Shown: positions 35,297-43,597 of the stretch, in pieces
Layout of the letters: the number at the start of each line of letters is the position of its first letter
Numbering within the stretch: position 1 is the first letter of the stretch
Source of the DNA: Alkaliphilus hydrothermalis
GTDB taxonomy: Bacteria > Bacillota > Clostridia > Peptostreptococcales > Natronincolaceae
Direction: 5' to 3'
Assembly: GCF_016908555.1 (NCBI RefSeq)
Contig: NZ_JAFBEE010000019.1
Coordinates: forward strand, 1-55,580
Length of the DNA: 55,580 nucleotides
The notes under the pieces: generated by a model
Database searches by the model: none
What the model was told of the DNA's origin: nothing
What the model saw: only the letters and a program-made list of their open reading frames with translations
Position numbers and translations under genes: made by a program

Positions 35297-36186
35297 TTTC
35301 TACTGTCCTTATTCTCGGGGAGTCGGGGGTAGGGAAAGAGGTTGTGGCGAAACTCATTCATAAATTAAGCAAGCGAAATGATAAAGCTTTGATCAGCATC
35401 AATTGTGGTGCAATACCAGAAAACTTGATAGAATCAGAACTCTTTGGCTATGAAACAGGTGCCTTTACAGGAGCCCAGAGGAAGGGGAAAGCTGGATTAA
35501 TTGAACTAGCCCATGAAGGAACCCTCTTTCTTGATGAGGTTGGGGAGCTGCCCCTAAATCTACAGGTGAAGCTATTGAGGGTAATACAGGAAAAGAAACT
35601 GATGAGACTAGGGGGGCTATCCGAAACAGAAGTCGACGTAAGGATCATCGCAGCCACAAATAAAAATCTTTTCAAGATGGTACAGGAGGGCAAGTTCCGA
35701 TCTGACCTCTATTATCGCCTCAATGTCGTACCCATAGAGATTCCTCCCCTGCGGAAGAGAAGGGCAGATATCATTCCCCTATGCTATTATTTTATAGAAA
35801 AATACAATCGTAAGTACAGGTGTAATAAGGAGCTTACCCCAGAGGTGGAGGATATTTTCAAAAGATATAGTTGGCCTGGGAATGTGCGGGAGCTAGAAAA
35901 TGTCATAGAAAGATTGGTGGTCACTACTCAGATGGATGAAATTGACGAGAAAAATTTACCTTTATTTTTCATAGAAGACAATCAGAGCGTCTATGAACGG
36001 GTAAAATTAGAGGGAATTATCCCTTTAAAAGAAGCCTTTGAAGCATTGGAGAGAAAATTGATTGAAAGGGCATATAAGAAATATAAGAATACCTATGAGA
36101 TGGCGGAGGCTTTAGGGGTTAATCAATCGACAGTCGTTAGAAAAATCCACAAGTATATCAAAAGTAATGCATTGAAGCATGATTAG
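35254..36186 (+). CDS. Sigma-54 activator half: AAA+ domain and Fis-type HTH (continues the sensor protein)
   Basis: 310 residues from the first ATG of this frame, but homologous reading extends back to about 35173 (KKYHVQDLNRAKN...), joining the PAS domain. Enhancer-binding AAA+ motifs: Walker A GESGVGKE (23-30), sigma-54 loop GAFTGA (69-74), Walker B LFLDEVGE (91-98), then SWPGNVRELENVIERL. The Fis-type HTH is TYEMAEALGVNQSTVVRKI near the C-terminus. With the sensor half it would make a one-component regulator of about 885 residues. Without readthrough it could act as a separately translated, unregulated activator. Its likely target is the -24/-12 promoter at 36398, 210 bp downstream. Confidence 0.88.
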   Translation: MGEVLHTASNVASVISTVLILGESGVGKEVVAKLIHKLSKRNDKALISINCGAIPENLIESELFGYETGAFTGAQRKGKAGLIELAHEGTLFLDEVGELPLNLQVKLLRVIQEKKLMRLGGLSETEVDVRIIAATNKNLFKMVQEGKFRSDLYYRLNVVPIEIPPLRKRRADIIPLCYYFIEKYNRKYRCNKELTPEVEDIFKRYSWPGNVRELENVIERLVVTTQMDEIDEKNLPLFFIEDNQSVYERVKLEGIIPLKEAFEALERKLIERAYKKYKNTYEMAEALGVNQSTVVRKIHKYIKSNALKHD

Positions 36187-36201
36187 ATGCACCAGCGCAT
36201 T

Positions 36202-36239
36202 AAAAGGAAGTGATGAAATCAATCACTTCCTTTTTTTTA
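36202..36239 (+). terminator. Intrinsic terminator after the sigma-54 activator
   Basis: AAAAGGAAGTGAT/ATCACTTCCTTTT with a short loop and eight T. Confidence 0.9.
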
Positions 36240-36309
36240 TGCAGTAGGGAATCATTGGGCTGCTCTTCATTGCTAAGGAATCAAGAAAAATATTAGGCAA
36301 ATAAGTAGC

Positions 36310-36331
36310 TGAAAACTAGATGAAAACTAGT
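36310..36331. promoter_or_regulatory. Candidate activator binding site (tandem repeat)
   Basis: Two 10-base direct repeats TGAAAACTAG (36310-36319, 36321-36330), which also form an ACTAG/CTAGT inverted pair. They lie 67 bp upstream of the -24 element, a normal place for an enhancer site of a sigma-54 activator. Confidence 0.45.
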
Positions 36332-36397
36332 CTCTACAGAATAATAAATTAAATATTCTGAAAATTTTACAAATAGGACAACTCCATTGCCAAATCT

Positions 36398-36414
36398 GGC
36401 ACGATACATGCGAT
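36398..36414 (+). promoter_or_regulatory. Sigma-54 (-24/-12) promoter of the hyd operon
   Basis: TGGCACG, four bases, then ATGC: the exact GG/GC spacing of the consensus TGGCACG-N4-TTGCW, with one mismatch (A for T). It is 38 bp before the first hyd gene and directly downstream of a sigma-54 activator gene. TGCCA/TGGCA arms (36389-36402) overlap the -24 part. Confidence 0.85.
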
Positions 36415-36451
36415 ATATATTAGCAACAAGAAAAAAGAGGGAGGTTCTTAT

Positions 36452-36808
36452 ATGAGTTATAACGAGTTTTATGACAATTTAAGGATATCTGCTGAAGAAA
36501 ATATCCAGAAAAAAAGGAACGGAAAGATTAGGGTGGTACTTGGATATGGCGTATGTAGCATCAGTGTCGGTGCCAGTGAAGTCCTAAAGGCAATGCAGGA
36601 AGTCATCGCCGACGGTGAAATTAATAATGTGGTGATCGAAACAACAGGATGTGCAGGGCTATGTGCCAAAGAGCCGATGTTGGATATCTATACCCCAGAT
36701 GGAAAGCGATTCACCTATGAGTATGTTACGGCTGACAAAGCAAAAGCGATTGTCGTTTCCCATGCAATCTTGGAAGAAGAAATAAAGAAATGGCTTTTAA
36801 AGATGTAG
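36452..36808 (+). CDS. Thioredoxin-like [2Fe-2S] ferredoxin of the hydrogenase operon
   Basis: 118 residues with the thioredoxin-like 2Fe-2S fold that elsewhere forms the N-terminal domain of HydB. Cys35 (YGVCSISVGASEVL), Cys67 and Cys71 (TTGCAGLCAKEP) are visible. A fourth cysteine is not at the usual place, so cluster binding may be altered. It begins with GGGAGG and an ATG, 14 bp before hydC. It probably passes electrons between the NADH module and HydA, or it may be a structural subunit. First gene after the sigma-54 promoter. Confidence 0.8.
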   Translation: MSYNEFYDNLRISAEENIQKKRNGKIRVVLGYGVCSISVGASEVLKAMQEVIADGEINNVVIETTGCAGLCAKEPMLDIYTPDGKRFTYEYVTADKAKAIVVSHAILEEEIKKWLLKM

Positions 36809-36821
36809 GGGGGTTAAAAAA

Positions 36822-37295
36822 ATGGATGAGAGAAAAAAGATAATTGAAATCATTGAAAAGATCGGTGCAACACCAGATAAATTGATTGAGATCCTGTTGG
36901 CAGTCCAGTCCCTCTCACATGAACACTATGTTTCGGAGGAACAACTAAAGTTGATTGCCCAAAAGTTGAATATTCCCCTAAGTAAAGCCTATGGGGTAGC
37001 CTCCTTCTACTCCATGCTTTCAACAAAGAAGAAGGGAAGATATGTGATCCAGATTTGTAATAGTGGACCCTGCTACGTCAGTAAAGCCAATGGAATCGTC
37101 AAAGCGTTGGAAAATAGATTGGGTATCCACATTGGAGAAATCACGAATGATCAGATGTTTTCGATGGAATACACCAGTTGTTTTGGAGCATGTCATTTAG
37201 CTCCAGCCATTAAAATAAATGAAGAGGTTTATGGTAATTTGAATCCCCAGAAAGTTAATCAAATCATTGATAAACTCATCAAGGAGGTGGTATAA
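36822..37295 (+). CDS. hydC: NAD-linked [FeFe] hydrogenase subunit HydC (NuoE-like)
   Basis: 157 residues, NuoE/HydC family. The 2Fe-2S ligands are C-x4-C in QICNSGPCYVS and C-x3-C in TSCFGACHLAP. The N-terminal helical bundle carries the usual LIEILLAVQSLSHEHYVSEEQL and SKAYGVASFYSM. It docks on HydB and relays electrons between the flavin site and HydA. ATG follows GGGGGG; the gene directly precedes hydB without a gap. Confidence 0.94.
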   Translation: MDERKKIIEIIEKIGATPDKLIEILLAVQSLSHEHYVSEEQLKLIAQKLNIPLSKAYGVASFYSMLSTKKKGRYVIQICNSGPCYVSKANGIVKALENRLGIHIGEITNDQMFSMEYTSCFGACHLAPAIKINEEVYGNLNPQKVNQIIDKLIKEVV

Positions 37296-38591
37296 GTGGT
37301 AAACTTCATATCAAAATATGCAGGAAAAATAAATCCCTTATCCCTAAAGGAGTATAAAGACCGAGGCGGATTCCAAGGCTTTGAAAAGGCACTGTTCCAG
37401 ATGTCACCTAGCGAAGTAATAGATGAGATAAAGGATTCAAATCTAAAAGGTAGAGGGGGGGCGTCCTTCCCAACAGGGCTGAAATGGCAGTTTGTAGCAG
37501 CAGAGGGAGCGTCAGAAAAATATGTAATCTGTAATGCCGACGAAGGGGAGCCTGGAACTTTTAAAGACCAAGTGCTTTTAGAAGGGTCACCAATGCAGAT
37601 TATTGAAGGCATGATGATTGCCGCCTATGCTGTAGGTGCTACCAAAGGCTTTATCTATATAAGAGGAGAGTATTCAAAGGAGCAGGTGATATTTAAAAAT
37701 GCCATTGAAGTATTAAGAAATGAGGGCTACCTTGGAAAACATATCCTAGGGCAGGATTTTGAATTCGACCTGGAGGTAAGATCAGGGGCAGGGGCTTATG
37801 TCTGTGGAGAAGAAACAGCCTTAATCGAGTCTATTGAAGGGAATCCCGGTCGATCAAGATTTAAGCCCCCTTATCCACCACAATTTGGTCTATGGGGAAA
37901 ACCAACCTTAGTCAACAACGTTGAGACATTAGCCAATATTCCACTAATCATCTCTGGTGGAGCAGAGGAATACAAAAAATATGGTACAGCAAGTAGTAGC
38001 GGTACAAAATTAATCTCCGTCAGTGGTAATGTAGTCAATAGAGGTGTCTTTGAAGTTGAGTTTGGAACGACCCTAAGGGAGATTATTTATGATATATGTG
38101 GTGGAATTAAGAAAAATAAACAGTTAAAATTTGTCCAGCTGGGGGGTTCTTCAGGGGCTTGTATACCAGAGAGTCTTTTGGATTTGAAGCTTGATTTTAA
38201 TGTATTAAAGAAGCATGGTATTGGTTTAGGCTCAGGTGCAATCTTGGTTGTGGATGAAGAAACCTGTATATTAGATTTTATTAAGATGACGACTAAATTT
38301 TTCAACCATGAATCCTGCGGTAAATGCACTACATGTCGTGAGGGAAATCGTCATATTTGTAAAATCATTGATAGAATCATCCATGGCAATGGTGCTGAAA
38401 GGGATCTAAGATTAATGATCGAAATCGCCACAATCATGAAGGAGTCCTCCCTTTGTGGATTGGGTCAGGCAGCTCCAACGGCCATCTTAACAACATTAAA
38501 ATATTTTAATGGGGAATACATGGAGCATATTAATGGATTCTGTAGATCGGGTGTATGTCATCCAAAGGGAGAGGTGAAAATCAATGGCTAA
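37296..38591 (+). CDS. hydB: NAD-linked [FeFe] hydrogenase subunit HydB (NuoF-like flavoprotein)
   Basis: 431 residues. FMN/NAD site blocks are GRGGASFPTGLKW, NADEGEPGTFKD and GAGAYVCGEETALIESIEG; the 4Fe-4S ligands are ESCGKCTTCREG with a distal Cys. It is shorter than Thermotoga-type HydB: the thioredoxin-like domain is encoded separately upstream, and the C-terminal two-cluster ferredoxin domain is absent. It oxidises or reduces NAD(H). The GTG start follows AAGGAGGTGG. The stop overlaps the hydA start by eight bases. Confidence 0.94.
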   Translation: MVNFISKYAGKINPLSLKEYKDRGGFQGFEKALFQMSPSEVIDEIKDSNLKGRGGASFPTGLKWQFVAAEGASEKYVICNADEGEPGTFKDQVLLEGSPMQIIEGMMIAAYAVGATKGFIYIRGEYSKEQVIFKNAIEVLRNEGYLGKHILGQDFEFDLEVRSGAGAYVCGEETALIESIEGNPGRSRFKPPYPPQFGLWGKPTLVNNVETLANIPLIISGGAEEYKKYGTASSSGTKLISVSGNVVNRGVFEVEFGTTLREIIYDICGGIKKNKQLKFVQLGGSSGACIPESLLDLKLDFNVLKKHGIGLGSGAILVVDEETCILDFIKMTTKFFNHESCGKCTTCREGNRHICKIIDRIIHGNGAERDLRLMIEIATIMKESSLCGLGQAAPTAILTTLKYFNGEYMEHINGFCRSGVCHPKGEVKING

Positions 38592-40308
38592 ATTGAAGGT
38601 ATATATAGACGGGCAAGAAATCATTGTGGATGAAAACACCACAATACTGGAGGCTGCTAGGGAGATAAATGTTGATATTCCAACTTTTTGTTATCACCCA
38701 GATCAAAAGGTAAAGGGTAATTGTAGAATCTGTATCGTAGAAGTGGAGGGGTACAATTCCTTCGTAGCAGCCTGTTGTACCCCTGTAAGGGCAGGAATGG
38801 TCATTAGAACCAACACGAAAAAAATAAGAGAATCGAGAAAGCTGATATTAAAGATGATCCTTGCAAATCATCATGGGGAGTGTCTAAGCTGTAGAAGAAA
38901 TGGGAATTGTGAGCTACAGTCCCTGTCCCAAGAACTGCGGGTACAAGAAAACGACTTAGACCAATTTGTAGAGGATTTATCAATAGATCGTTCCAACCCA
39001 TCCATCGTGAGGGATTCAAACAAATGTATCAAGTGTGGCAGATGTGTTGAGGTTTGTCATGATGTTCAAGGGGTGGGGGCAATCTATAATATCAATCGTA
39101 GTAGTGACATGAAAATTGCACCAGCCTATAATAAAGACCTCTGTGAAGTGCAATGTGTCTATTGTGGTCAGTGTATCAATGTCTGTCCAGTTGGAGCCAT
39201 CTATGAAAAGGATGATACGGAGGCAGTTTGGGATGCCATAGAAGATAGCAAGAAGCATGTGGTGGTGCAGATGGCACCAGCCGTCAGGGTGGCTTTAGGG
39301 GAAGAGTTTGGAATGGAAGCTGGTAGGATCGTAACTGGAAAAATCGTAAGCTTTTTAAGAAAAATAGGATTTGATGGGGTATTTGATACCAACTTTACAG
39401 CAGATTTGACAATCATAGAGGAAGGAAATGAACTGTTACAAAGAATCCAGCAGGGTAAAAATCTTCCGATGTTGACCTCCTGTAGTCCAGGGTGGATCAG
39501 ATTTGTGGAATCCTTCTATCCAGAAGTAATTGGGCACCTATCCACCTGCAAGTCGCCTCAACAGATGTTTGGAGCTTTAACAAAGACCTATTATGCCGAA
39601 AAAGTAGGTATTGACCCTAAAGATATTATAGTTGTATCCATTATGCCCTGTACCGCTAAAAAGACGGAGGCACAAAGACCAGAAATGACCGACAGTGGCT
39701 ATCAAGATGTGGATATCGTCATCACCACAAGGGAACTAGCCCGAATGATTAAGCAATCGGGTATTAAAGTAGATCAACTGGAGGAAGAACATTTCAACAA
39801 TCCATTCGGCATATCATCTGGGGCAGGGGCAGTATTTGGTGCCACTGGTGGTGTAATGGAGGCAGCCCTACGAACAGTCTACGAAGTTGTCTCAGGTGAG
39901 GAACTTGAAAAGATCGACTTTGAAAATCTACGGGGAATTGATGGATTTAAGGAAGCCACGGTTGAAATAGGTGAGGTGGTAGTCAAAGTAGCTGTAGTCA
40001 ATGGTCTAAAGAATGCAAAGATGATTTTAGACCTGATCAAGGAAGGAAAAGCAGACTATCACTTTATAGAAGTCATGTGTTGCCCCGGTGGATGTATCGG
40101 TGGTGGTGGGCAACCTATCCCTAGCACCAACGAAGTCAAGGAAAAAAGAATCAATGCCATTTATCAAGTAGATCTAACTTCAGCCTTGAGAAAGTCCCAT
40201 CTCAACCCAGTAGTAAAGACTTTATATGAAGAGTTTTTAGAAAAACCTCTGGGGGAAAAATCCCATGAGTTGTTGCATACTCACTATCATGATGAAAGTG
40301 AGGAATAG
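38584..40308 (+). CDS. hydA: [FeFe] hydrogenase catalytic subunit HydA
   Basis: 574 residues, the modular type with a 2Fe-2S domain (Cys36, 47, 50, 64), a His-Cys3 cluster (His96, Cys100, 103, 109) and two 4Fe-4S clusters (Cys148/151/154/158, Cys191/194/197/201). The H-cluster domain has TSCSPGW, SIMPCTAKKTE and EVMCCPGGCIGGGGQP. The first motif has Ser instead of the second Cys of TSCCPGW, a variant I believe occurs in other NAD-linked enzymes. With HydBC it makes or consumes H2, probably by electron bifurcation with ferredoxin. It ends the operon and is followed at once by a hairpin repeat. Confidence 0.96.
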   Translation: MAKLKVYIDGQEIIVDENTTILEAAREINVDIPTFCYHPDQKVKGNCRICIVEVEGYNSFVAACCTPVRAGMVIRTNTKKIRESRKLILKMILANHHGECLSCRRNGNCELQSLSQELRVQENDLDQFVEDLSIDRSNPSIVRDSNKCIKCGRCVEVCHDVQGVGAIYNINRSSDMKIAPAYNKDLCEVQCVYCGQCINVCPVGAIYEKDDTEAVWDAIEDSKKHVVVQMAPAVRVALGEEFGMEAGRIVTGKIVSFLRKIGFDGVFDTNFTADLTIIEEGNELLQRIQQGKNLPMLTSCSPGWIRFVESFYPEVIGHLSTCKSPQQMFGALTKTYYAEKVGIDPKDIIVVSIMPCTAKKTEAQRPEMTDSGYQDVDIVITTRELARMIKQSGIKVDQLEEEHFNNPFGISSGAGAVFGATGGVMEAALRTVYEVVSGEELEKIDFENLRGIDGFKEATVEIGEVVVKVAVVNGLKNAKMILDLIKEGKADYHFIEVMCCPGGCIGGGGQPIPSTNEVKEKRINAIYQVDLTSALRKSHLNPVVKTLYEEFLEKPLGEKSHELLHTHYHDESEE

Positions 40309-40310
40309 TT

Positions 40311-40424
40311 TAGCCTGTTGAAAAGCCATCATTTTCTTCGACACTGCGAAAGATCAGCATTCTCGCGTGTTACCTATACGCGACGACCGCTGGTCTTTCT
40401 TGTACTGAACTTAAGGTAGATTTA
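40311..40424 (+). repeat. Hairpin repeat, copy 1 (after hydA)
   Basis: AGCCTGTTGAAAAGCCATC opening three bases after the hydA stop. The inner inverted pair is AAAGATCAGC/GCTGGTCTTT. It is related to the copies at 52-55.6 kb, but the right end is decayed. The following 40425-40594 holds only a 21-codon frame at 40490 with a good ribosome site (GGGGAGGG), probably chance. Confidence 0.75.
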
Positions 40425-40594
40425 CATTATTTCTATATTATGGTATGTTATTTCTAAGCAAAAATTTCAGTAAGTAGGGGAGGGAACCAATGAACAGCCA
40501 TATCAGAGTCGTTTACATTATAGATCGATCAAAGAAAAATAAAGCAATTAGTTGAGTACTTTAGATTTAAATTTTTTATAGAAAGGAGCATATC

Positions 40595-41428
40595 ATGAAA
40601 GAAATTTATCGGTTAAGAGCTTTTGCCAAAACAGAAGAAGGGGGAAATCCTGCTGGGGTAGTATTGGAGGCTGATGCGCTATCGGAAGAAGAGATGAGAT
40701 TAATCGCTGCAGAAGTTGGGTATTCAGAAACCGCCTTTGTGATGAAATCCAATCAAGCAGACTTTCGAGTAAGGTTCTTCACTCCTGTAGAAGAAGTAGA
40801 TTTATGTGGTCATGCCACCATTGCCACCTTCAACCTTCTTAGGGAACTGGGAATTGTTCAAAAGGGAGAATACACCCAAGAAACAAAGGCAGGGGTTTTG
40901 AAGCTCAGAATATCAGAGGAAGACGTATTCATGGAGCAGAATCGCCCCCATTATGGAGAAATCATATCAGTAGAAGAAATAAAGGACTGTTTTAGTTGTG
41001 ATACAGATTATATTGATACTAATTTTCCAATTCAAGTTGTCTCTACAGGACTCCCCGACATCATATTAGCAGTAAAGGATATCAAGACCCTACATCAATT
41101 ACAACCAGACCATCAAGCAATTAGTGATATAAGTGAAAAATATGGAGTAGTTGGAATACATGCCTTTACATTAGAGACTCTTCATTCCTCCACTAGCCAT
41201 TGTAGAAATTTTGCACCCCTTTATGGAATAGATGAGGAATCTGCCACAGGTACTGCCAGTGGAGCTTTAGCCTGTTATTTAATGAAGTATGTAGAGGGAA
41301 TTTCACAGAAGATGGTTTTTGAGCAGGGATATAGTATGAATCAGCCTTCGGAAATAAAGGTGGAATTGACAGGGAGTCAGGATGAAATCAACAGTGTATT
41401 TGTAGGTGGGAAGGCTATTAGAATCTAA
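40595..41428 (+). CDS. PhzF family isomerase/epimerase-like protein
   Basis: 277 residues with the diaminopimelate-epimerase-like PhzF fold in two halves. The general acid/base glutamate is Glu45 in VGYSETAFV. GNPAGVVL near the N-terminus, LCGHATIATFNLL, and ATGTASGALACYL in the second half are typical. PhzF enzymes isomerise small metabolites, and most clostridial members have no known substrate. The start ATG follows GAAAGGAGC. Single gene, converging on the DUF4236-TPR gene. Confidence 0.9.
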   Translation: MKEIYRLRAFAKTEEGGNPAGVVLEADALSEEEMRLIAAEVGYSETAFVMKSNQADFRVRFFTPVEEVDLCGHATIATFNLLRELGIVQKGEYTQETKAGVLKLRISEEDVFMEQNRPHYGEIISVEEIKDCFSCDTDYIDTNFPIQVVSTGLPDIILAVKDIKTLHQLQPDHQAISDISEKYGVVGIHAFTLETLHSSTSHCRNFAPLYGIDEESATGTASGALACYLMKYVEGISQKMVFEQGYSMNQPSEIKVELTGSQDEINSVFVGGKAIRI

Positions 41429-41464
41429 TAGGGTCTTCCCCCTATTTGGATATAGGACCTAAAA

Positions 41465-42526
41465 TTAATCTTCTAAAACATCAACTGGGTCATCACCAGC
41501 ATTGATTGCCTCCATAATCTCGGCAATCTCTTTATAGTTACTATTGGAACTATACACCCTTATAAATCGTTTTTTAGCTAGGCTGTTTTTACCTAATTGA
41601 CTATAGGCAATCCCCATTTGATAGTGGGTATCGATATAAGGAGCCTCCATACTTCTTTTCCTACCAATCGCATCTTTGAAGGAATGAATAGCAGCCTCAA
41701 ATTCCTCCAAGCCCATAAAGCATAGACCCTTAAGATAGCCCTTCCACAACCGATTATCTATTTCATCTAGGTTCTGATTTACAAGGGTTTCAGCAACATT
41801 TAGGGCAAAGGGGCTATCTCCTTTTTCAATCGCCATCAGAATCGTATTGACCTTAGGGGACCAATATTCAGGGGCATCATCTAAAAGATGAAGGTGATGA
41901 TTAAAGAAGGACTGATAGACTTCATAGGCGAGATCAGTGAGGTCAAGATTGAGATAACATTCTGCCTTCAGCAACAATAGCTTGGGGTCTGCTTTGGGAT
42001 GTTGCAAAACAATGTCTATAGATTTAATACATTGTTCATATTTCTTACTACGGAAATGTTGTCCGATATTTTTATACTCAATAGCGGTTAAATCTGTCTG
42101 TCTTCTCCAAAGCAACTTTCCTACAATCAGCAAACCACCAGCAACCAGTAAAAGGGGTTCAAAATAACTTGTCAAAATACATAAAATGGCTAAACAGCCT
42201 AAGCAGGATTGAAACATATAGTACTTGCTGCGAAGCTCTATAGGGGTTTCATTGGATAGAATCTTAGGGATTTGACTTCCCTCCACCACAGTCACTGGTG
42301 ATTTTGCATAGTTTTTCTGTTCAGTTAATGCCTTTAATTTTTGAAGCGAAAGGCTCTTTGTAATAGTAACACCTGTGCCTGGAATGGTGGCAGAGGTTCT
42401 AACACCCCTTGGACCTACGCCCACCCTTAGTCCTTTGACGCCGCCACTGATACTAACCCCCTCTTTGCCCAAATTTAAACGGAGTCCCTTGCCGAGAGAA
42501 ACACTTTTTCTGAATTTTAATCCCAT
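41465..42526 (-). CDS. DUF4236 domain protein with TPR repeats
   Basis: 353 residues. The first 55 are a DUF4236 domain (MGLKFRKSVSLGKGLRLNLG, then GLRVGVGPRGVRTSATIPGT), a short beta-rich module found on many small membrane proteins. Two hydrophobic helices follow near 115-160 (LGCLAILCILTSYF and LLVAGGLLIVGKLL). About four tetratricopeptide-like helical pairs fill the C-terminus, suggesting protein contacts. ATG 42526 follows AAAGGAGGG; the longer frame from 42691 runs through an AT-rich promoter region. Function unknown. Confidence 0.8.
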   Translation of the reverse strand: MGLKFRKSVSLGKGLRLNLGKEGVSISGGVKGLRVGVGPRGVRTSATIPGTGVTITKSLSLQKLKALTEQKNYAKSPVTVVEGSQIPKILSNETPIELRSKYYMFQSCLGCLAILCILTSYFEPLLLVAGGLLIVGKLLWRRQTDLTAIEYKNIGQHFRSKKYEQCIKSIDIVLQHPKADPKLLLLKAECYLNLDLTDLAYEVYQSFFNHHLHLLDDAPEYWSPKVNTILMAIEKGDSPFALNVAETLVNQNLDEIDNRLWKGYLKGLCFMGLEEFEAAIHSFKDAIGRKRSMEAPYIDTHYQMGIAYSQLGKNSLAKKRFIRVYSSNSNYKEIAEIMEAINAGDDPVDVLED

Positions 42527-42770
42527 AAAATCCCTCCTTTTATTTTCAATACATAAAAGATATAAAGTCTCCACACAAAATAATGACTTGATGAGGAGAT
42601 CAAAAACATATTGCCCAATGATAAATCGAGTTAATTGACAGAATAAGTTGAATTTAATTAATATTATAATTTTCATAGAAGGTAAATGCAATAAATATGA
42701 AGAGATTCGTCATTATTTTCCCGGGAAATATTCGCTTCGACAAAAAAGTTAAGTAGAAACATAGAAAAAA

Positions 42771-42800
42771 TTGACAGTATGGAAGGTTACAACTTATACT
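42771..42800 (+). promoter_or_regulatory. Sigma-A type promoter of the ecsAB-like operon
   Basis: TTGACA (42771-42776), 18-bp spacer, TATACT (42795-42800), about 60 bp before the ATPase gene. Confidence 0.7.
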
Positions 42801-42862
42801 GGAAACAGATATAGAGAATAGTTTTAATTTTGATAAAATAGATTTTTGCTAGGAGGCAGGGG

Positions 42863-43597
42863 ATGAGTAGACTAGAGATAAAAAATTTGAGGAGTGGATA
42901 TGATCACAATGAGATTTTACGGGATATTTCCTTTGAAATTCAATCTGGAGAAATAGTAGGCCTAATAGGTGAAAATGGCGCAGGAAAAACAACCCTAATA
43001 AAATCAATACTCGGAATACTAGCCCTTACAGAGGGAGAAATTTTCATTGATGGAAATGAAATTGATGATGAATGGGATAATGCCAAAGGGAAAATGGCAT
43101 ATATACCAGAAATGCCACTATTATACGAAGAGTTAACTCTTAAGGAACATTTAGAATTTACAGGTATGGCAAAAGGAATGGATCAAGAAACTTTTAATAA
43201 AAGGGTGGAGGAGCTATTAGTAATATTTAACATGAAGGAGAAATTACATCATTTTCCTAGCTCCTTTTCAAAGGGTATGCGACAAAAGGTGATGGTAATG
43301 TGCGGATTACTTCATGAACCTTCAATTCTAATTGTAGATGAACCCTTTATAGGGTTAGACCCAAGAGCTATTAAGGCGCTAGTGAAAATATTACAAGAGA
43401 AAAAACAACAAGGGCTTGGGATATTAATGAGTACCCATGTCTTGGACTCAGCCGAAAAGATTTGTGATCGCTTTGTCCTACTGATGGAGGGAAAAGTACT
43501 ATATAAGGGGACTCTCGAAGAAATGAGGAATGATACAGGACTTAAAGACGCAAGTCTAATGGATCTTTTTGATTACTTTATGGGGGCAGCGGCATGA
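42863..43597 (+). CDS. ecsA: EcsA-like ABC transporter ATP-binding protein
   Basis: 244-residue ABC ATPase: Walker A GENGAGKTT, Q-loop region IPEMPLLYEELTLKEHLEF, signature FSKGMRQKVMVMCGLL and Walker B ILIVDEPFIGLDP. The overall pattern and the partner permease match Bacillus EcsA, which is involved in secretion, competence and regulated membrane proteolysis. The start ATG follows TAGGAGGCAGGGG. The stop overlaps the permease start by four bases, so the two are translated together. Confidence 0.85.
   Translation: MSRLEIKNLRSGYDHNEILRDISFEIQSGEIVGLIGENGAGKTTLIKSILGILALTEGEIFIDGNEIDDEWDNAKGKMAYIPEMPLLYEELTLKEHLEFTGMAKGMDQETFNKRVEELLVIFNMKEKLHHFPSSFSKGMRQKVMVMCGLLHEPSILIVDEPFIGLDPRAIKALVKILQEKKQQGLGILMSTHVLDSAEKICDRFVLLMEGKVLYKGTLEEMRNDTGLKDASLMDLFDYFMGAAA

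Noticed and set aside
40490..40555. 21-codon frame before the PhzF gene
   Set aside because: The ribosome site is good, but length and lack of recognisable similarity make chance likely.
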